Shown one piece after another: positions 11,456 to 24,100 of a stretch of 64,000 bases of DNA (position 1 is its first letter; each line of letters begins with the position of its first letter). Below the pieces are notes generated by a model, which ran no database searches, was not told where the DNA came from, and saw only the letters and a program-made list of their open reading frames with translations. The stretch comes from Cyanophora paradoxa (Eukaryota; Glaucocystophyceae; Cyanophorales; Cyanophoraceae): contig QPMI01000484.1 of NCBI GenBank assembly GCA_004431415.1, positions 124,001 to 188,000 of the forward strand, written 5' to 3'. The translations under genes were made by a program, and so were the position numbers.

Positions 11456-13185
11456 TCACATTCCGAGCGTGAAGGCGGCGGCCGCGGCGAGGAACGCGGC
11501 GAGGGCGGCGAGGAGCGGGCTCGCCTGCTGCGCCGCCGCCGCTCCCGCGGGCCAGTACGACACGCCCGACCCCACCTTGGACGCTGGCGGGGAAGTTAGA
11601 GAGCGCGTTGCGGCCTCGCGATCGGGCCCCGGGGCGCGGGGGACGGGGAGGGAGGGGCCGGGGGTGGCCGCGGGCGCACGGGCGAGGGCGCGGGTGATGG
11701 TGGAGGCGGTGACGTTGAAGCCGGGGATGTTGAGGCCGCCCGAGGCCGCCAGCGTCCGCAGCTGCGCCTCAATCGCCGACAGCGACTTGGACGCTGCACC
11801 CGCCCCCGCCGCCGGGCCCCCGTGATCAGGCCCGGGCCCGAGACTCAGAATTCGAAGGGGAGATATCGATGGGAGGGGGAGGCGGGGCGGGGACCGGTGG
11901 TGCTCCCGCCGAGCGCCTCGACGATGAGCGTCGTGATCTCGAGGGAGGTCGCCCGCAGGCCGCGCCGCCGCGAGCTCTTCTCCTTGACGTCCGTCACGAA
12001 GATGCGGTCCTTGTCGACGGGCGGCGGCGGGTTGCTCAGCGCGGCCGCCACGCCCTTAATGTAGTTCTCCTGCGCGGCTCGCGATCGGTTGAGGCACTGC
12101 AGCCGCCGCAAGGGCGAGCGGCGCCTGCAGCTGGCGCCGCCCTGTCTGAAGACTCGCCTCGGTTTCCTCGTCGAAGTTGGCGGCGGTGGCATTCTTGCCG
12201 CCGGGGAGCTCGGAGAGGGTGACGACGAACTCGACGGCGTTGACGCCCGCTGTCACGTTCTGCGCCGGCGTTGCCTTTGGCTTCGACGCTGCCGCGCGCC
12301 GCGGGGATCAGCCGTGGCGCGCGCGCGGCGCTCGCTCGCGCCCAGCGGGGCGGGCGGCCGTGTGCGGGCTCACTCGGGGTCGGGGCCGCCGGGGTGGGAG
12401 CGGCGCCGCCGGCACTGGCGCCGGCGCCGCCCGGAGGCGAGGGCGAGGGGCTCGCGATCGGGCTCGGCGAGGGGGTCCCGCTGGGGGACGGCGAGGGGGA
12501 CGGCGAGGGGGACGGGGCGGCTTGGACGCAGTGGCCGGCCGTGGGCGTCGGGAAGTTGCCGGTGGCGAAGAGCGTGAAGAGGGCGGGGCCGAGGTCCGCG
12601 GCGGAGGCAAAGGTCGTCACGTTGACGGAGACGGTGTGCTTGCCCCGCGCCGACGCGGGGAGCGCGATCTGCTCCACGACGTTGAGGCTGTCAGGCCCCT
12701 GCGCGACGAACGCCCGCGGCCGGTCGACGTCGCGAAAGCTGTGAGCTCGAGAGAGAGACTGCATGCAGCTGCATGTGAATAAAAAACTCCACGATCCAAA
12801 TGCACCGTCAAGCCGTTGGGGTAGTACTTCTTGCCGGTGCCCAGTTCCTGATCGATGGAGGGAAGAGGGATTATATATATATATATTACGTGCAAGTTCG
12901 CGAAATTAAAGCTCAAGGGAGCTAGATGATGATTAGAGGGCGGACCACGACGGTGAGGTCCATGTTGTTGACGAGGGTCAGAGAGGCGCCGACCTCTGCG
13001 GCGGGGTCCAGGTAGACCTGCACCGCACATCCGTATACAACAGCGTCGGGGATTGATCGCGATCAGCACTCGCGCGCCGATGGCGACGAGCTCGAGCGCA
13101 CGAGGGTGGTGCGGAAGGGGGCGGCGCCTCCGTCCTGCCCCGTCAAGTCGACGCAGAACTCGAAGGCGGCCCCGAGGTTCGCCGC
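11456..13185 (-). CDS. S8 copy B exons 27-34 (C-terminal domains), downstream of the LINE
   Basis: Exon 27 continues here at 13102-13185 after the LINE; its first 28 bases are at 43277-43304. Exon 28 (12949-13017) reads LTLVNNMDLTV, the conserved strand after the S8 domain. Exon 29 is 12793-12847. Exon 30 (about 12374-12745) carries DSLNVVEQI and FTLFATGNF followed by a Ser-Pro repeat stalk. Exons near 12150-12280 and 11880-12070 form a domain with EFVVTLSELPGGKNATAANF and YIKGVAAALSN, like SEA-like repeats of algal surface proteins. The last exons (11456 to about 11790) end in an Ala/Leu-rich hydrophobic tail, suggesting a GPI or membrane anchor. Boundaries of exons 30-34 are approximate. 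Confidence 0.72.
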
Positions 13186-13203
13186 TGTCACGTTCTTTTC
13201 GTG
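13186..13203. repeat. LINE target-site duplication, left copy
   Basis: 18 bases (TGTCACGTTCTTTTCGTG) identical to 43277-43294. On the gene strand they encode the HEKNVT part of S8 exon 27. Confidence 0.92.
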
Positions 13204-13734
13204 AAAAACGATGTACCCAGGCCATCGCGAAGGCCTGCGCGTACGGGACACTGGCGATGCTAGCGCATCGTCCAGCAGCATAAACAGCCTTCCGGCACCA
13301 AACGGAGCTGGAGGACACCGCCCGAGCACACCGGAGCCGAAAACAAGGCTCGCGACGCAACGCCAACAACAAGATGCAATCCAAGCGGCGTCGCAGCTCA
13401 GCGGTGCAGAGGGAGTCGAACGATGTGGCGCCGCGCTCACTCTCGAGCCGAGCGACCACCAAGAAGTCAACGCCGCCCGCGACGGAATTCGAGCCGGGCG
13501 GCGACCGACCGAACTAGCTCCTTCTGCTTGCAGAAGCCCCCGTGCGATGCGCCCTTGCGAAGGGACATCACCCCGCCTCGCGCGTCGTTCGCGCCACCCG
13601 CCCGGGCCTCACGCCCGCCCCGCAGTTCTCAAATCACCCTTCTTTCACTGCGTGGCGGGCGCGGGCGGCCGACGCTCGAACGACGTGCCCCCCGCGTTCG
13701 CTGCCGACGCTAAAGGCATGCCTCGCTTTGGCCG

Positions 13735-13925
13735 ATGTCATGGGGCCTTACACCGTCGTCGTGCGGTTTGGCTATCCATGAATAAGCCCCCCCTCAATCC
13801 ACACAGGAGCCGATGTAACGGGGCCTTACACCGTCGTCGTACGGTTTGGCTATCCGTCCGGTCTCCCCCGCTGCGCCGATGCCACGGGGCCACACGCCGT
13901 CGTCGAGCGGCCCGGCTCTCCGAGG
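13735..13925 (+). repeat. Tandem 5' monomers of the LINE
   Basis: Three imperfect copies of a roughly 70-76-bp unit containing GGGGCC-ACACCGTCGTCG and a GGTTTGGCTATCC-like end. Monomer arrays at the 5' end of LINEs often act as promoters, which is a plausible role here. Confidence 0.6.
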
Positions 13926-16594
13926 ATAGGCAACCCGCGCGTCGATCCCCCGGGGCCGCAAGGCTCACCGGGGTAAGATGCCCCCCCGCTGTTCGCTCTC
14001 CGCCGCGCGCGCCCTCCCGCCCGCCTGCACGCCGCCCGCCTCCCCACCTCGACCCTCTCATGCCACACCTTCCTCGCAGGAAACTGGGTCTCCGGCATGA
14101 TGTCTCCACCCTTGGTCTGTTCTCTTTTCTTTTCCTCGCCCTCCTCCCGCCGGCGGCCAGCCTCGCTCCGGTCCTCGGATCCCTAACTGCACCCACCACC
14201 TGGGCTCTCCCCTCCACCCCTATCCTCGAGACCCGCGAGTCTCCTCTCTCTAGCTTCACAGGGGCTCTTATAACCTCCCTCCTTCTCTCCATAGCCCTCC
14301 TCCTTTTCGATCTCCCCCACGTGCCCCCCAGCCCCGCATCATCTCGGGGCCCGCACCGTAACCCAGACTCCCGCCCATACCCCGCCCCATCCCCCTCCCC
14401 CCCCGCTCCACCCGGCCCTGGCTCAACCCGCCCCCGCCGACGTGTCTGGCGCCACCTCTCCAAGGCCGCTCGCCGCCGCCTGCGCCGTGCTCGTCCGCGC
14501 CGGCATCTCCAGACCACCCTCCCCCTCCCCCCTACCGCTACCTGGGTACCCAGATCCCCCTATTCCCCCTACACGTCCCGCCCTACACCTCGGTCCCCCC
14601 GCCGCCGTCACTCCCGTCGCTTTCGTCGCTTTCTGACTCCCTCCCTCCCACCTCCCCCGGCCCCCGCCTCATCCCCCGCCCCTCCGGATCCCACGACCTC
14701 TCTCTCTGCCCCTACAACCCAAACGCTTGCCCTACGCCCCTCCTCCTCCGCTCGCCAACGGACACGCACTGCCCGCCCGCCCCCCCCCCTCCCTATGCGC
14801 CCCTCTTTCTCCACGGCCCGCGCAAGCCGCAATTTCGCCGCCGCCGTTCTTCTTCGCTCTCACTGGTTGCCCGCCCTGCCACCTCCCCCACGCTTCCGAC
14901 CCGACCACCTCGCCCGCCCTTTCGGTCCGGCACTCGACTAACACGCACTATCCTCTTATCCCGCTGTCCCGAACCCAGCGGCCATGGCCATGTACACTCC
15001 CCCGAACCCACCCCCACCCCTACTCCCCCCATGCCCCCAGCTCCTCGCACCCCCACCCTCCCCCGCCCTCTCTCCCGCCCTCCCCCCTCTCATCAGACGC
15101 CCCCTACAGCGCGGCCGCCCCATTATAACATCCCCAACAACCTCACCTACCCATGCCTTCTCCTCCTCTTTCTTCTCAACCAAATCTTCTTTCCCCTCCC
15201 GGTCTCCCCCTCAACCCCGCGCCCCCTACCCCACCTCTCCTTCCCCTGCCCCCACCCTCCCCCTCCCAGCCCCCCTCTCAGTCTGCCCCCAACACGCCCC
15301 CAGTCCACGGGCCCGCCCTATCCTGGATGTCCCGAGCTCTCACCCTGACATCAACCCAGCCCCCCCCCCCCCTAGCCGCATCCCGCCCTCCCTGGTCGCA
15401 CCTCCCGCCTCCCTTCTCCAACTTCCCTCCGCCTTTCTGCTCCCTCCCTGCCTTTTTCTCCTCCTCCTATTGCACCGCCTGACAACCCCCCTCTTCAACC
15501 CCACCCCTGCCCCACATGCTCTCCGGGATTTCCTTGCACAAGGACGCCACCGGTTCGGTTCGCCCCTCTCCCCAGCACGCACACCTCCCCCTCCATACCT
15601 CCCGTTAGCAGCCCTTCTTCTCCATCTTTACCTCGCGTCCCCGGCCCTCCCCACTATTCTTCAAATCGGCGCCTCCGCCCGCTTCCTGCTTGGCTCCCTC
15701 CCACTCCTCCCTCTCTCTCTCCTCGGGGACCCCCCGCCCTACTCCCCCCCCGCGCCTCCCCCCACTCCACCAGACTCCCCCCACCAAACCCCCCTTGCGG
15801 CGGGGTGCCTCCTCTGCACCCTCATTCTCGCACGCCGCCGCTTCCCCTCCTCGCCCTCTAACCACGCCTTACTTAGTCTTCTCACCCTCCCCCTCCACCC
15901 CCCGCCCCCACCGCTCCCCCGATACTCCCCCATCCTCCCTCCCTACGCTAGCCTCCTCGCCGCTCTCGCCTGGGCTCAGCTTACTGCAGCCATCCTCAAT
16001 TTCCCCCCTTTAGCATTCGAACTCCTCCTGACCACTCCGGCCTCCCTAGCGGCAGAATGGCACGTCCTTGTCTGCACAACCTTCCACTTCCTAGTAGACC
16101 TCCGGCGAGCCCTGTACGAGGCAGCAGACCCGGGCGGAACTCCCCTCTCTCTCTCCCTCATCGCCACCGCCCCACTCATCCTTCTCCACTTCTCCCGGCC
16201 CGAGCCCATTGAATTTGTCAGTCTTATCACTGCGGCATCCCTCGCGGGTTTTGCGCTCCAATCTCTCCTCGATAGTATCTCTCCCCGCGGCCCCCTCCTC
16301 CAAGCTCCGTACCCGAACGCCGTCCCCGTACCAGTGATTCGCTCCCTCCTCCTCCTTTCCCTATTTACACACACGGAGACGCGCACGGCCACACCAAGCC
16401 CTCCTCCCGCCCGGCCCAGCGCCTCCGCCCTGGCTGTACTCGCGTTCACGCTCGTGCTCGCCGGCTTGTTGTGGACCGTCTTAACAAAAATTTCCAGTCA
16501 CTGTACCTCCCCCCTACCCTGGGGGGTACGCACACGCGGCAATCCCCGATTCTCACCTGCACAACTCACAACCCGGCCCCTGCATCTCGCCGCC
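13926..16594 (+). other. LINE 5' region, C-rich, uncertain coding
   Basis: Long open frames run through it because the sequence is almost stop-free polypyrimidine. Hydrophobic Leu/Ala stretches occur, for example ALAVLAFTLVLAGLLWTVL just before 16500, and the frame is continuous with the ORF1-like start at 16595. Either this is 5' UTR or an N-terminal, possibly membrane-associated extension of ORF1. Confidence 0.45.
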
Positions 16595-18514
16595 ATGGGC
16601 CGGAAAAGTGGCAAATCCCCAGCTGACCCCAATATTCCCGAGTCTGATCTGGGAACAGCCCCACCCGACCCAACGGACTCCCTAGCGACCTCGCTCTCGA
16701 CGGCCGCGACCCTCCCTTCCGGATCCCAAGGGCAGTCCGAGCCACCCCTTCCGTCAGCAACTCCCCTCCCAGCCGCCGAGGGCATCCCGGAGGAAACCAC
16801 CCACCCTGCGATCTCGGCGGCCCGAACGCAATCAGAACAGCGTTTCGGTCCGGGCCCCACCTCTCTCATCCTCCCCATTATCGCTTTCATCACTCACTGG
16901 ACCACAGCGGCCGTCCAGCAGACAAAGAACAGTTTGTACGGAGCAGTGGCGATCCGGCGCCAGATCTTTTCCTCCCCCTCTGCTCTGCTAAAAGCCTCCC
17001 CGGAGAACACAGCCTCCGGCTGCCGACGCCCCCTCCCAGACCAAGCCCGTAACACCCTCGTCATCGTGGCTCCCTACACCTCATTCATGCCGGCCATGCC
17101 GCCCGGCTTCCTGGCCCTCGCAGAAGGCAAACTGACAGCCGCAAACCAAGACTACGTCAAAGCAAACCGTGGCTACGGCAACAATTTCCTTCGCGACCAC
17201 CCGACTCACCCAGCACACGGCAAGCTCAACCTGAACGGCGCAATCCCCACTGTCTTCAGCGGCACTGAGCGGGATAGCCGCCGTACCTACGCGACTCAGG
17301 CAGTGGGATTCCTGGTCAGCAACAGCCCCGCCCTGACTCTTTTCCACCAGCTCCCAACCCCACTCCCCAGGTTGATCCCATCGGCCACTGGACTCCTGAA
17401 TTCCAGAACAAAGTACTCGACTGGGCGGCCCAAGACCTCGCCCTCCCGGACCGCAAAGGTGCTCGCGGCGCACTCCTCGACGACTACCGCGCCCTCCTGG
17501 AACCCCAAGCTGACCGCGAACTCTACGAATACGTCGTACGCACTTCTCCTAGCTGCACACCGCACTTGCGCTCACTCCCAGCCTATGCAGATCCGCCACG
17601 CGGCCCCCGGCGGGCCCCTACGCGCAGAAGACGGATCCGCGGTCACTACCACGCTCGCCGAAGTTCTGACGGACTTCCAACGGTACCTTTTCAACGTTCT
17701 CCAGGCAGGCGGCACAGCACCGGACGTCGCCGGCCGCGCCGCAATCAACGCCATGCAAGCCCTCACGTACAACAGCAAACTCGACGGTCATGAGGCCTTC
17801 GTCCTCGTGGATAGCAGCACGCACCGCATCCTGTGCGCGGCAGACCCCGCCAACCAGCTCCCTCCGGCCGAGGCGGTCATGGCCAGCGCCTTCTTCCCCT
17901 CCCTCCTCGGATGCGCTCTCTGCCTCCCGCGCGGCCTCCACTCCGACGATCACCTCCGCAGCGCCTCCTTCTCCCTGTTTATCCCGGGCTCCACCGCTCC
18001 CTCGTTTCAAGCGGTATCTTACATCACGCGCGCCCTCTATCTCCAGGGGATCACGGTCCTGGGCACGATCCACTCCTCGCTCTCCGCCGGTAACCCAACC
18101 CTCGTGGTCGTATGCGCGCTTGACTCCTACGCTTCGCTCCCCCTCCCGTCGCGCCGCCTCTCCTTCTCCGATGACGGCCTCGCACTCCAAGCTTTCTTCC
18201 GCACTTTCAACATCGTCCGCCTCTTTCCTTTTTCTCACCCCATTCCTCGACGTAACGCTACCCTCAGGGAACTGAAGCTGCCCCGGTGCTGGTGGAAACC
18301 TATGAAATACTACTCACGCCTCCGGCCTCTGATCTCTCACTTGACCTCACCTACGGCGATTTCAACCTCGACCTCACGGTCGCGCTCTCCAAGTGCTGCA
18401 CTAAGTGCCGCACCGGGCCACACCCTACCGACTGGTTCCACGGGCCCATCACATGCCGGGTGCTCCCACTCCTGCTGCCCCCCACCCCACCCGCGGCCCC
18501 TCACCTCCTCGTAG
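16595..18514 (+). CDS. LINE ORF1-like protein, first segment
   Basis: 639 codons from an ATG in a strong translation context (GCCGCCATGGG). The frame is also open upstream to 14984. The N-terminus is Ser/Pro-rich; the middle contains TLVIVAPYTSFMPAMPPGF and the C-terminal third has regular alternating hydrophobics (YITRALYLQGITVLGTIHSS). A frameshift near 18265 moves the likely frame to 18286-18621. There, CTKCRTGPHPTDWFHGPITC forms a C-X2-C-X10-H-X4-C pattern, similar to nucleic-acid-binding zinc knuckles of LINE ORF1 proteins. I recognise no named domain otherwise. The role in RNA packaging is inferred from position and the zinc knuckle. Confidence 0.5.
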   Translation: MGRKSGKSPADPNIPESDLGTAPPDPTDSLATSLSTAATLPSGSQGQSEPPLPSATPLPAAEGIPEETTHPAISAARTQSEQRFGPGPTSLILPIIAFITHWTTAAVQQTKNSLYGAVAIRRQIFSSPSALLKASPENTASGCRRPLPDQARNTLVIVAPYTSFMPAMPPGFLALAEGKLTAANQDYVKANRGYGNNFLRDHPTHPAHGKLNLNGAIPTVFSGTERDSRRTYATQAVGFLVSNSPALTLFHQLPTPLPRLIPSATGLLNSRTKYSTGRPKTSPSRTAKVLAAHSSTTTAPSWNPKLTANSTNTSYALLLAAHRTCAHSQPMQIRHAAPGGPLRAEDGSAVTTTLAEVLTDFQRYLFNVLQAGGTAPDVAGRAAINAMQALTYNSKLDGHEAFVLVDSSTHRILCAADPANQLPPAEAVMASAFFPSLLGCALCLPRGLHSDDHLRSASFSLFIPGSTAPSFQAVSYITRALYLQGITVLGTIHSSLSAGNPTLVVVCALDSYASLPLPSRRLSFSDDGLALQAFFRTFNIVRLFPFSHPIPRRNATLRELKLPRCWWKPMKYYSRLRPLISHLTSPTAISTSTSRSRSPSAALSAAPGHTLPTGSTGPSHAGCSHSCCPPPHPRPLTSS

Positions 18515-18626
18515 GCCAAACGCCAGCGCACTTCCGATGTAATCATGCTGGCGGCTCCCCGACCCTTGCCTCCCCGCCTGTATCGTCGCCTTTGATCTCG
18601 CGCCGCAAGGCCCGCTTCTAGCACTC

Positions 18627-19859
18627 ATGTACTGGCCGCTGCACGTCCGTAAAAGGTTACAGTCTCACTTTACACCTCAGCCTGCCCGGCCCCCGCACCT
18701 GGCACATCCACTCCCACCCCTCACCCTCACTCCATTTGCACTTTCTGCACATGGCTCTGGGCGGAATAGCACACCCATGCCCCAATTTCAAATTCATAAT
18801 CGACAGACCCCACAGGCCCCGCGGCCCCCCCAGACAGCACTCGCCGCCTCCGTACCGAGCACATACTCTCACTCCAACAGCCCTTGCCAGCCGCCGTCCA
18901 GACCCCACTCACCGCCTACCTCCCCCCCCCCGCACACATCGGCCCAGTGTGATCTGCAGGACACCGTCAGCCCCCCCAACGCCCGCCGCCGCGCTAGGGT
19001 CGGCGGACCTGAGCCCGGGGCGGGATCGCCGACGCACCCCTACGCGCCGCCCGCCCTGCCCCCGCCTACGCCGGCTCTGCACGCCTACAAGACAGCCTCA
19101 GCCCCCCGACGCCCGCCGCCGCACTACGACCGATGCCCGACGCTATGCTCAGGCCAACGACCTGATCCTGAAGCGCGAACGCCGCCGAGCCCCCACGCGC
19201 CGCCCGCCTCGCCCTCGCCCGCGACAGCTCCGCGCGACCTGCAAGAACCTATCAGCCCCCCCGCTGCCCGACGAAATACTCAGGCTGCCGAACCTGGGCC
19301 TACAACGACGCCACCACCCGACCCTCGCGCGCCGCCCGGTCGCCCCGCCGCCCGACACCATGCTAGGCCTGACGGACCAGAGACTGAGACGCCGTCTCCG
19401 ATAGCCTCTCCCACGCTGTCCGCCTCGCCTCCGCGGGCGACGGCTGCGCACGGCCGGCAGGAAATGCCGGGGCCCCGCGCGCCGCCCGTCTTCCTCCCGC
19501 CTGCACCGACGATCCCGCGGGACCCTACTACACCGGCTCTCTTGCCCGCACTCGCGCTGGAGCTCCGCGGCCTGCCGGCGGCTGCCCTACAAGATTCGAT
19601 CCAATGCCCGAGGCTTAGCGCTTGGGCCGAGGAGCCCGCGCCAACTCCACAGGACTCATCCCAGGTACATCCCGCCGAATCCGGGCGCGATATGCAGCTG
19701 CTGCTGGACCCCAGTGTGCCGTCCGCCTCTCTCCTGCCCGCAACGCTATGCGACTCGCGCGCTGGCCCGGAACGGCCGACTGCGCCGGACACCAGAATGA
19801 CTACCATCGCATCCTGCACAGCGCTCATCCTACGACACCCGGCTTCCCCCCCCCCATAG
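18627..19859 (+). CDS. Proline/arginine-rich LINE segment with degenerate repeats
   Basis: 410-codon open frame. From about 18940 to 19560 it holds decayed versions of the 126-bp unit seen at 21.9-24.6 kb, recognisable by CTGCAGGACACC-like and CCGCCGCCGCGC segments. Frame is not kept between units, so I doubt it is translated as such. No motif identified. Confidence 0.3.
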   Translation: MYWPLHVRKRLQSHFTPQPARPPHLAHPLPPLTLTPFALSAHGSGRNSTPMPQFQIHNRQTPQAPRPPQTALAASVPSTYSHSNSPCQPPSRPHSPPTSPPPHTSAQCDLQDTVSPPNARRRARVGGPEPGAGSPTHPYAPPALPPPTPALHAYKTASAPRRPPPHYDRCPTLCSGQRPDPEARTPPSPHAPPASPSPATAPRDLQEPISPPAARRNTQAAEPGPTTTPPPDPRAPPGRPAARHHARPDGPETETPSPIASPTLSASPPRATAAHGRQEMPGPRAPPVFLPPAPTIPRDPTTPALLPALALELRGLPAAALQDSIQCPRLSAWAEEPAPTPQDSSQVHPAESGRDMQLLLDPSVPSASLLPATLCDSRAGPERPTAPDTRMTTIASCTALILRHPASPPP

Positions 19860-19894
19860 GGGTACATACCACCTCAGCTCCGCCCAGCCCAACC

Positions 19895-20215
19895 ATGAAT
19901 CCGCTTGCCGCGGTTCACAACCTGATGGACCTCTCTCGGCAAACACTACGTAAGTGGCTCGACAGCACCCCCACTCACCGATCCCACTCGCCTGAAGCAC
20001 CCGCAGAAGATATCCACCGAGAGCTCACACACGTCAACATCCCCGACGACCAGGCGGATGAAGACGAGCGGGACGAGAACGCTCAAGCCCTTTCCGCCCG
20101 TCTTCGCCAGCTGCTCACCGGACTAGGCGGCTCTCCGACAGTAGAAACTTACTCTGATACTCTCCCAGCATCATCGGGTGCAATCCTTGCTACAGCGTCG
20201 CTGGTGAAACAGTAG
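19895..20215 (+). CDS. Small LINE ORF, 106 codons
   Basis: Starts at an ATG in good context and reads MNPLAAVHNLMDLSRQTLRK, followed by an acidic middle (DDQADEDERDENAQ) and an amphipathic helix-like segment. It has a more balanced composition than the surrounding proline-rich frames, which favours real coding. No homology recognised. A frame continuing from about 20218 to 21155 leads into a module duplicated at 25.6-26.1 kb. Confidence 0.4.
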   Translation: MNPLAAVHNLMDLSRQTLRKWLDSTPTHRSHSPEAPAEDIHRELTHVNIPDDQADEDERDENAQALSARLRQLLTGLGGSPTVETYSDTLPASSGAILATASLVKQ

Positions 20216-20689
20216 CGGAAGCCTCAGCCACCACCCAGCTCGCCAACCCGGTAGTAGTCGTTCTCAACTGTGAGCCAGCCGGCGATTACTCCAGCTCAGC
20301 TAGCACCCTCAGCTACGCATCGGCATCCCCGCACTCGCCATCCCCGGACCACATCCAGCGTACCACCCTCGAAGCGGCGGAAGACTGGCGAGCTCACGTA
20401 GGATCTGAGCTAGCACGACGCGGCATCTTCCTGGTGCCAGCCACACCCACTTTCTTCACCTAGCGTGTACTGGCCCTCTCGAATGCGGCCTGCAGTCCGA
20501 ACGCTCCCTCCCCGCTTTCAGGGTCCGTCCCACTGCCAACCTCTTCACCCCCCTATACTCATACTCGCCAGCTCGATCCTCTCCTTCCTCCCGGCCCCGT
20601 AGCGCACGGGCGCCGGACCGCAACCGCCCAAATCCTGGCGGGACAACTGCGCAACCTCCTCCACGGCTACTGCGACCCGGACCGCACTT

Positions 20690-21155
20690 ACGGCGTCCTC
20701 GCGGCCCACACGTCCGCACTCCTTCGGGGAGGCGACCCCGTTCTCATCCGCCTCGCTGCCTTAGGCCAAGTCCCTCTCACGGACCTTCTCTTGGGCGCCC
20801 TTATCCTTCTCATAGAAACCAATTCCCCCGATGCCTTCGAGACCTCCTCCCTCGACGCCTTTATCGAGGCCATCCTCTCCATCCGCCAATTTGGTATAAC
20901 CTTCGACCCCGACCTCAACATCTCCGAACTCACCCTTTTCCTCCCCCCGAAAACCGCTACCTCCCTTCTTCTCTGCCTCCCTGACTTCCCCTTCATCCCC
21001 TCCACCCTCTGGGCAGCCATCACCCACTCCCGGACACCCTCCCGCCGCTCCTTACTGCTCCTCCATCACCCGTTCCGCACTCACCACGACCGGGGCGACT
21101 TTGTTCTTCTTCTGGCCCGCTCTCCCGATCTCTTCCCCGACCCCCACCCACTCTA
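20690..21155 (+). CDS. LINE module X, first copy (degenerate)
   Basis: Encodes LIRLAALGQVPLTDLLLGAL early on and ends with LLLLHHPFRTHHDRGDF. The same order of motifs is found at 25650-26080 (AIIRLYTVGEPAPIDALAG, then LLLHHPLSTHIERHD), so the two segments are paralogous. Frames shift within it. Function unknown. Confidence 0.45.
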
Positions 21156-24100
21156 AACGAGAGCCCTTTCACGATAGGAAATTCCGCACCGAGAATTTTT
21201 CCGCCAAACTGGACGCTCTCACAACGCCTCTCCCCCTGCCCCTCTTTGGACTTCTCGCCGACCCCGAGTCCCTACCATACATTCTCCTTCTTTTCCCAAG
21301 GCCGCGTACTCCATGCTCCACCTCAAACTTCCCTCCCACTCACCACCTTCCCCACCCCTTCCACTCCTGCGAATCCACCTCCCCTCTCCGCACCCGTCCC
21401 ATATCACGGCCCGCCCCCGCCTTCTGTCCAACCCTAAAGCAAAGGACGACTACGATGACTTTCGGGCACCCGCTCTGGGACTCTTCGGTAGCGAAGGCGA
21501 CCAATACCTCCCGCTATCCCCCGGCTCCTCGCCGCCATCATCTGCCCCACTGCCTCGCCTCCGACTTCTTCTATCGGGATACCTCCTGGATCCACCCCGC
21601 TCACCGGTGCCCGGTACGCCGACATCACTCTCCCACTCGGTGCCGCCCCACGCTTACCCCCCCCGCAGGCGGCGTGACCCTCCTCCCCCCTCCTCCCTCC
21701 TCCCCCCCTCCCCCCCCTACCATCCCCTTCGACACCCCCGCCTGCTCCCCTCCCCGCGCCGACGTTTGCGCCGCGTTTATGAATACGACAAGTGGCCTCC
21801 CCTGCCTCACATACACACCCGGGCTACCCCCTCGAGCTCGAAGCCGCGATAGGGCTATCGCACCTGGGCCCGTACCGCGAACGTCATCGGGCCCCCGCAC
21901 GGCGCCCGATTTACCCTTGCCCGCGTCAGCTCCGCTTGTACCGGCAGACCCCCGCGCGCCGCCCGCCCTGCCCCCGCCCGCGCCGGCCCCTCGCGACCTG
22001 CCGACAGACCTTAGCCTCCCCGACGCCCGCCGCCGCGCTCGGTCCAACGGACCTGAACCTGAAACGAGACCGCAGCCGAACCCCCGCGCGCCGCCCGCCT
22101 CTCCCCCGCCTCAGCCGTACCAGCGCGACGGACCAACGCCTGCAACGTTCCCACCGTCGTGCGCGTCGCCCGCCTCATCCTCGCCCAAGCCGACCCCGCG
22201 CGACCGGCCGGAGGCCCTTAGCCTCCCCGACGCCCACCGCCGCGCTCGGGCTGCCAGACCTGAGCCTGCAGCAAGGTTGCCGCCGACCTATCACGCGCTG
22301 CCCGCCTCGCTCCCACCCACGCCGACTTTGCGGGACCTGCCGGCAGACCTCAGCCCCCCCGGCGCCCGCCGCCGCGCTAGGGCTGACGGACCTGAGCCTA
22401 AGGCGAGACCCCTGCCGGCCTCCCACGCGTCGCCCGCCTCGCCCCCGCCCCAGCCGGACCCGCGCGACCTGCAGGGAGCTCTCAGCCTCCACGACGCCCG
22501 ACGTCGGGCCGACGGACCAGCGCCCGAGGCGATACCACCTTTGAGCCTCCGAACGCCGCCCACCTCACCCTCGCCCAAGCCGACCCCGCGCGACCGGCCG
22601 GCAGACCCTAACCCCCCCAACACCCGCCGCCACGCTCGGGCCGACGGACCTGAACCTGAAGCGAGACCGCCGCCGACCCCCCACGCTCCGCCCGCCTCGC
22701 TCCCGCCCCAGCCGGCCCAGCGCGACCGGCAGGAAGACCTCAGCCTCCCCGACGCCCGAAGCTGCGCCTGGGCCGACAGCTCCGAGCCTGCAACGAGACC
22801 ACCGCCGAGCTCCCACGCTCAGCCTGCCTCGCCCCCGCCCACGCCGGCCCCGTGCGCCCTGCCGGACGCCCTCAGCCTCCCCGCGGCCCAACGCCGCGCT
22901 CGGGCTGACAGACCTGAGCCTGCAGCCAGCTCGCCTCCGAGCTCTCACGCACAGTCCGCCTCGCCCCCGTCCACTCTGACTTCGCGGCCCCCCCGCGACC
23001 TGCACTACACTGTCCGCCCCTCCGATGCCCGGCTCTGCGCCCAGGCTGACGGACCTGGATTAGCCGCGAAACCGCCGACGGGCCCCAGCACGCCGCCCGT
23101 CCCGCCTCCGCTCCGGGCGCAGCACGATCTACAAGACGCTGTCAGCCTCTCCGCTGCCCGACTCCGCGCTCGCGCTGACGGACCTGGATCTGCAGTGCAG
23201 CCGCCGCCGGGCCCCGGCGCGCCGCCCGCCCTGCCTCCGCTCGAGCCGGCGCCACCGGGCCCCTGCGCGCCTCCGGTTCCGCCCCCGCCCTCGCCGGCGC
23301 GGTGCGCCCTGCAGGACGCTGTCGGTTTCCCCGCTGCCCGGCGCCGCGCCCGCGCTGACGGACCTGGACCCGACGTGCAGCCACCGCCGAGCCCCAGCGC
23401 GCCTCGCGCCTCGCCTCCGCCCGCGCCGCGCGACCTGCAGAACACTGTCGGCCGCCCCGCTGCCCGGCGCCGCGTCCGCACTGACGGACCTGGACCTGAA
23501 GAGAAGCCGCCACCGAACCCCAGCGCGAGCCGCGCCTCGCCTCCGCCCGCGCCGTGTGACCTGCAGGATGCTGTCGGCCGCCCCGCTGCCCGGCGCCGCG
23601 CCCACACTGACGGACCTGGACCTGAAGAGAAGCCGGCGACGGGCTCCAGCGCGAGCCAAGCCTCGCCCCCGCCCGCGCCGCGCGACCTGCAGGATGCTGT
23701 CGGCCGCCCTGCTCCCCGGCGCCGCGCCCGGACTGACGGACCTGGACCTGAAGAGAACCCGCTGACGGGCCCCAGCGCGCCACCTGTCTCGTCTCCGCCC
23801 ACCCCGCGCGACCTGCAGGGCGCTGTCGGCCGCCCCGCTGCCCGACGCCGCGCCCGGGCCAAAGGACCTGAACCTGAAGAGAATCCGCCGACGGACCCCA
23901 GCGCGCCGCCTGTCTCGCCCCCGCCCGTCCCGTGCGACCTGCAGGACGCTGTCGGCCGCCCCACTGCCCGGCGCCGCGCCCGCGCTGATGGACCTGGACC
24001 CGACGAGAAACCGCCGCCGAGCCCCAACGCACCGCCTGGGTCGCCCCCGCCCGCGCCGCGCGACCTTCAGGACGCTGCCGGCCGCCCCGCTGCCCCGCGC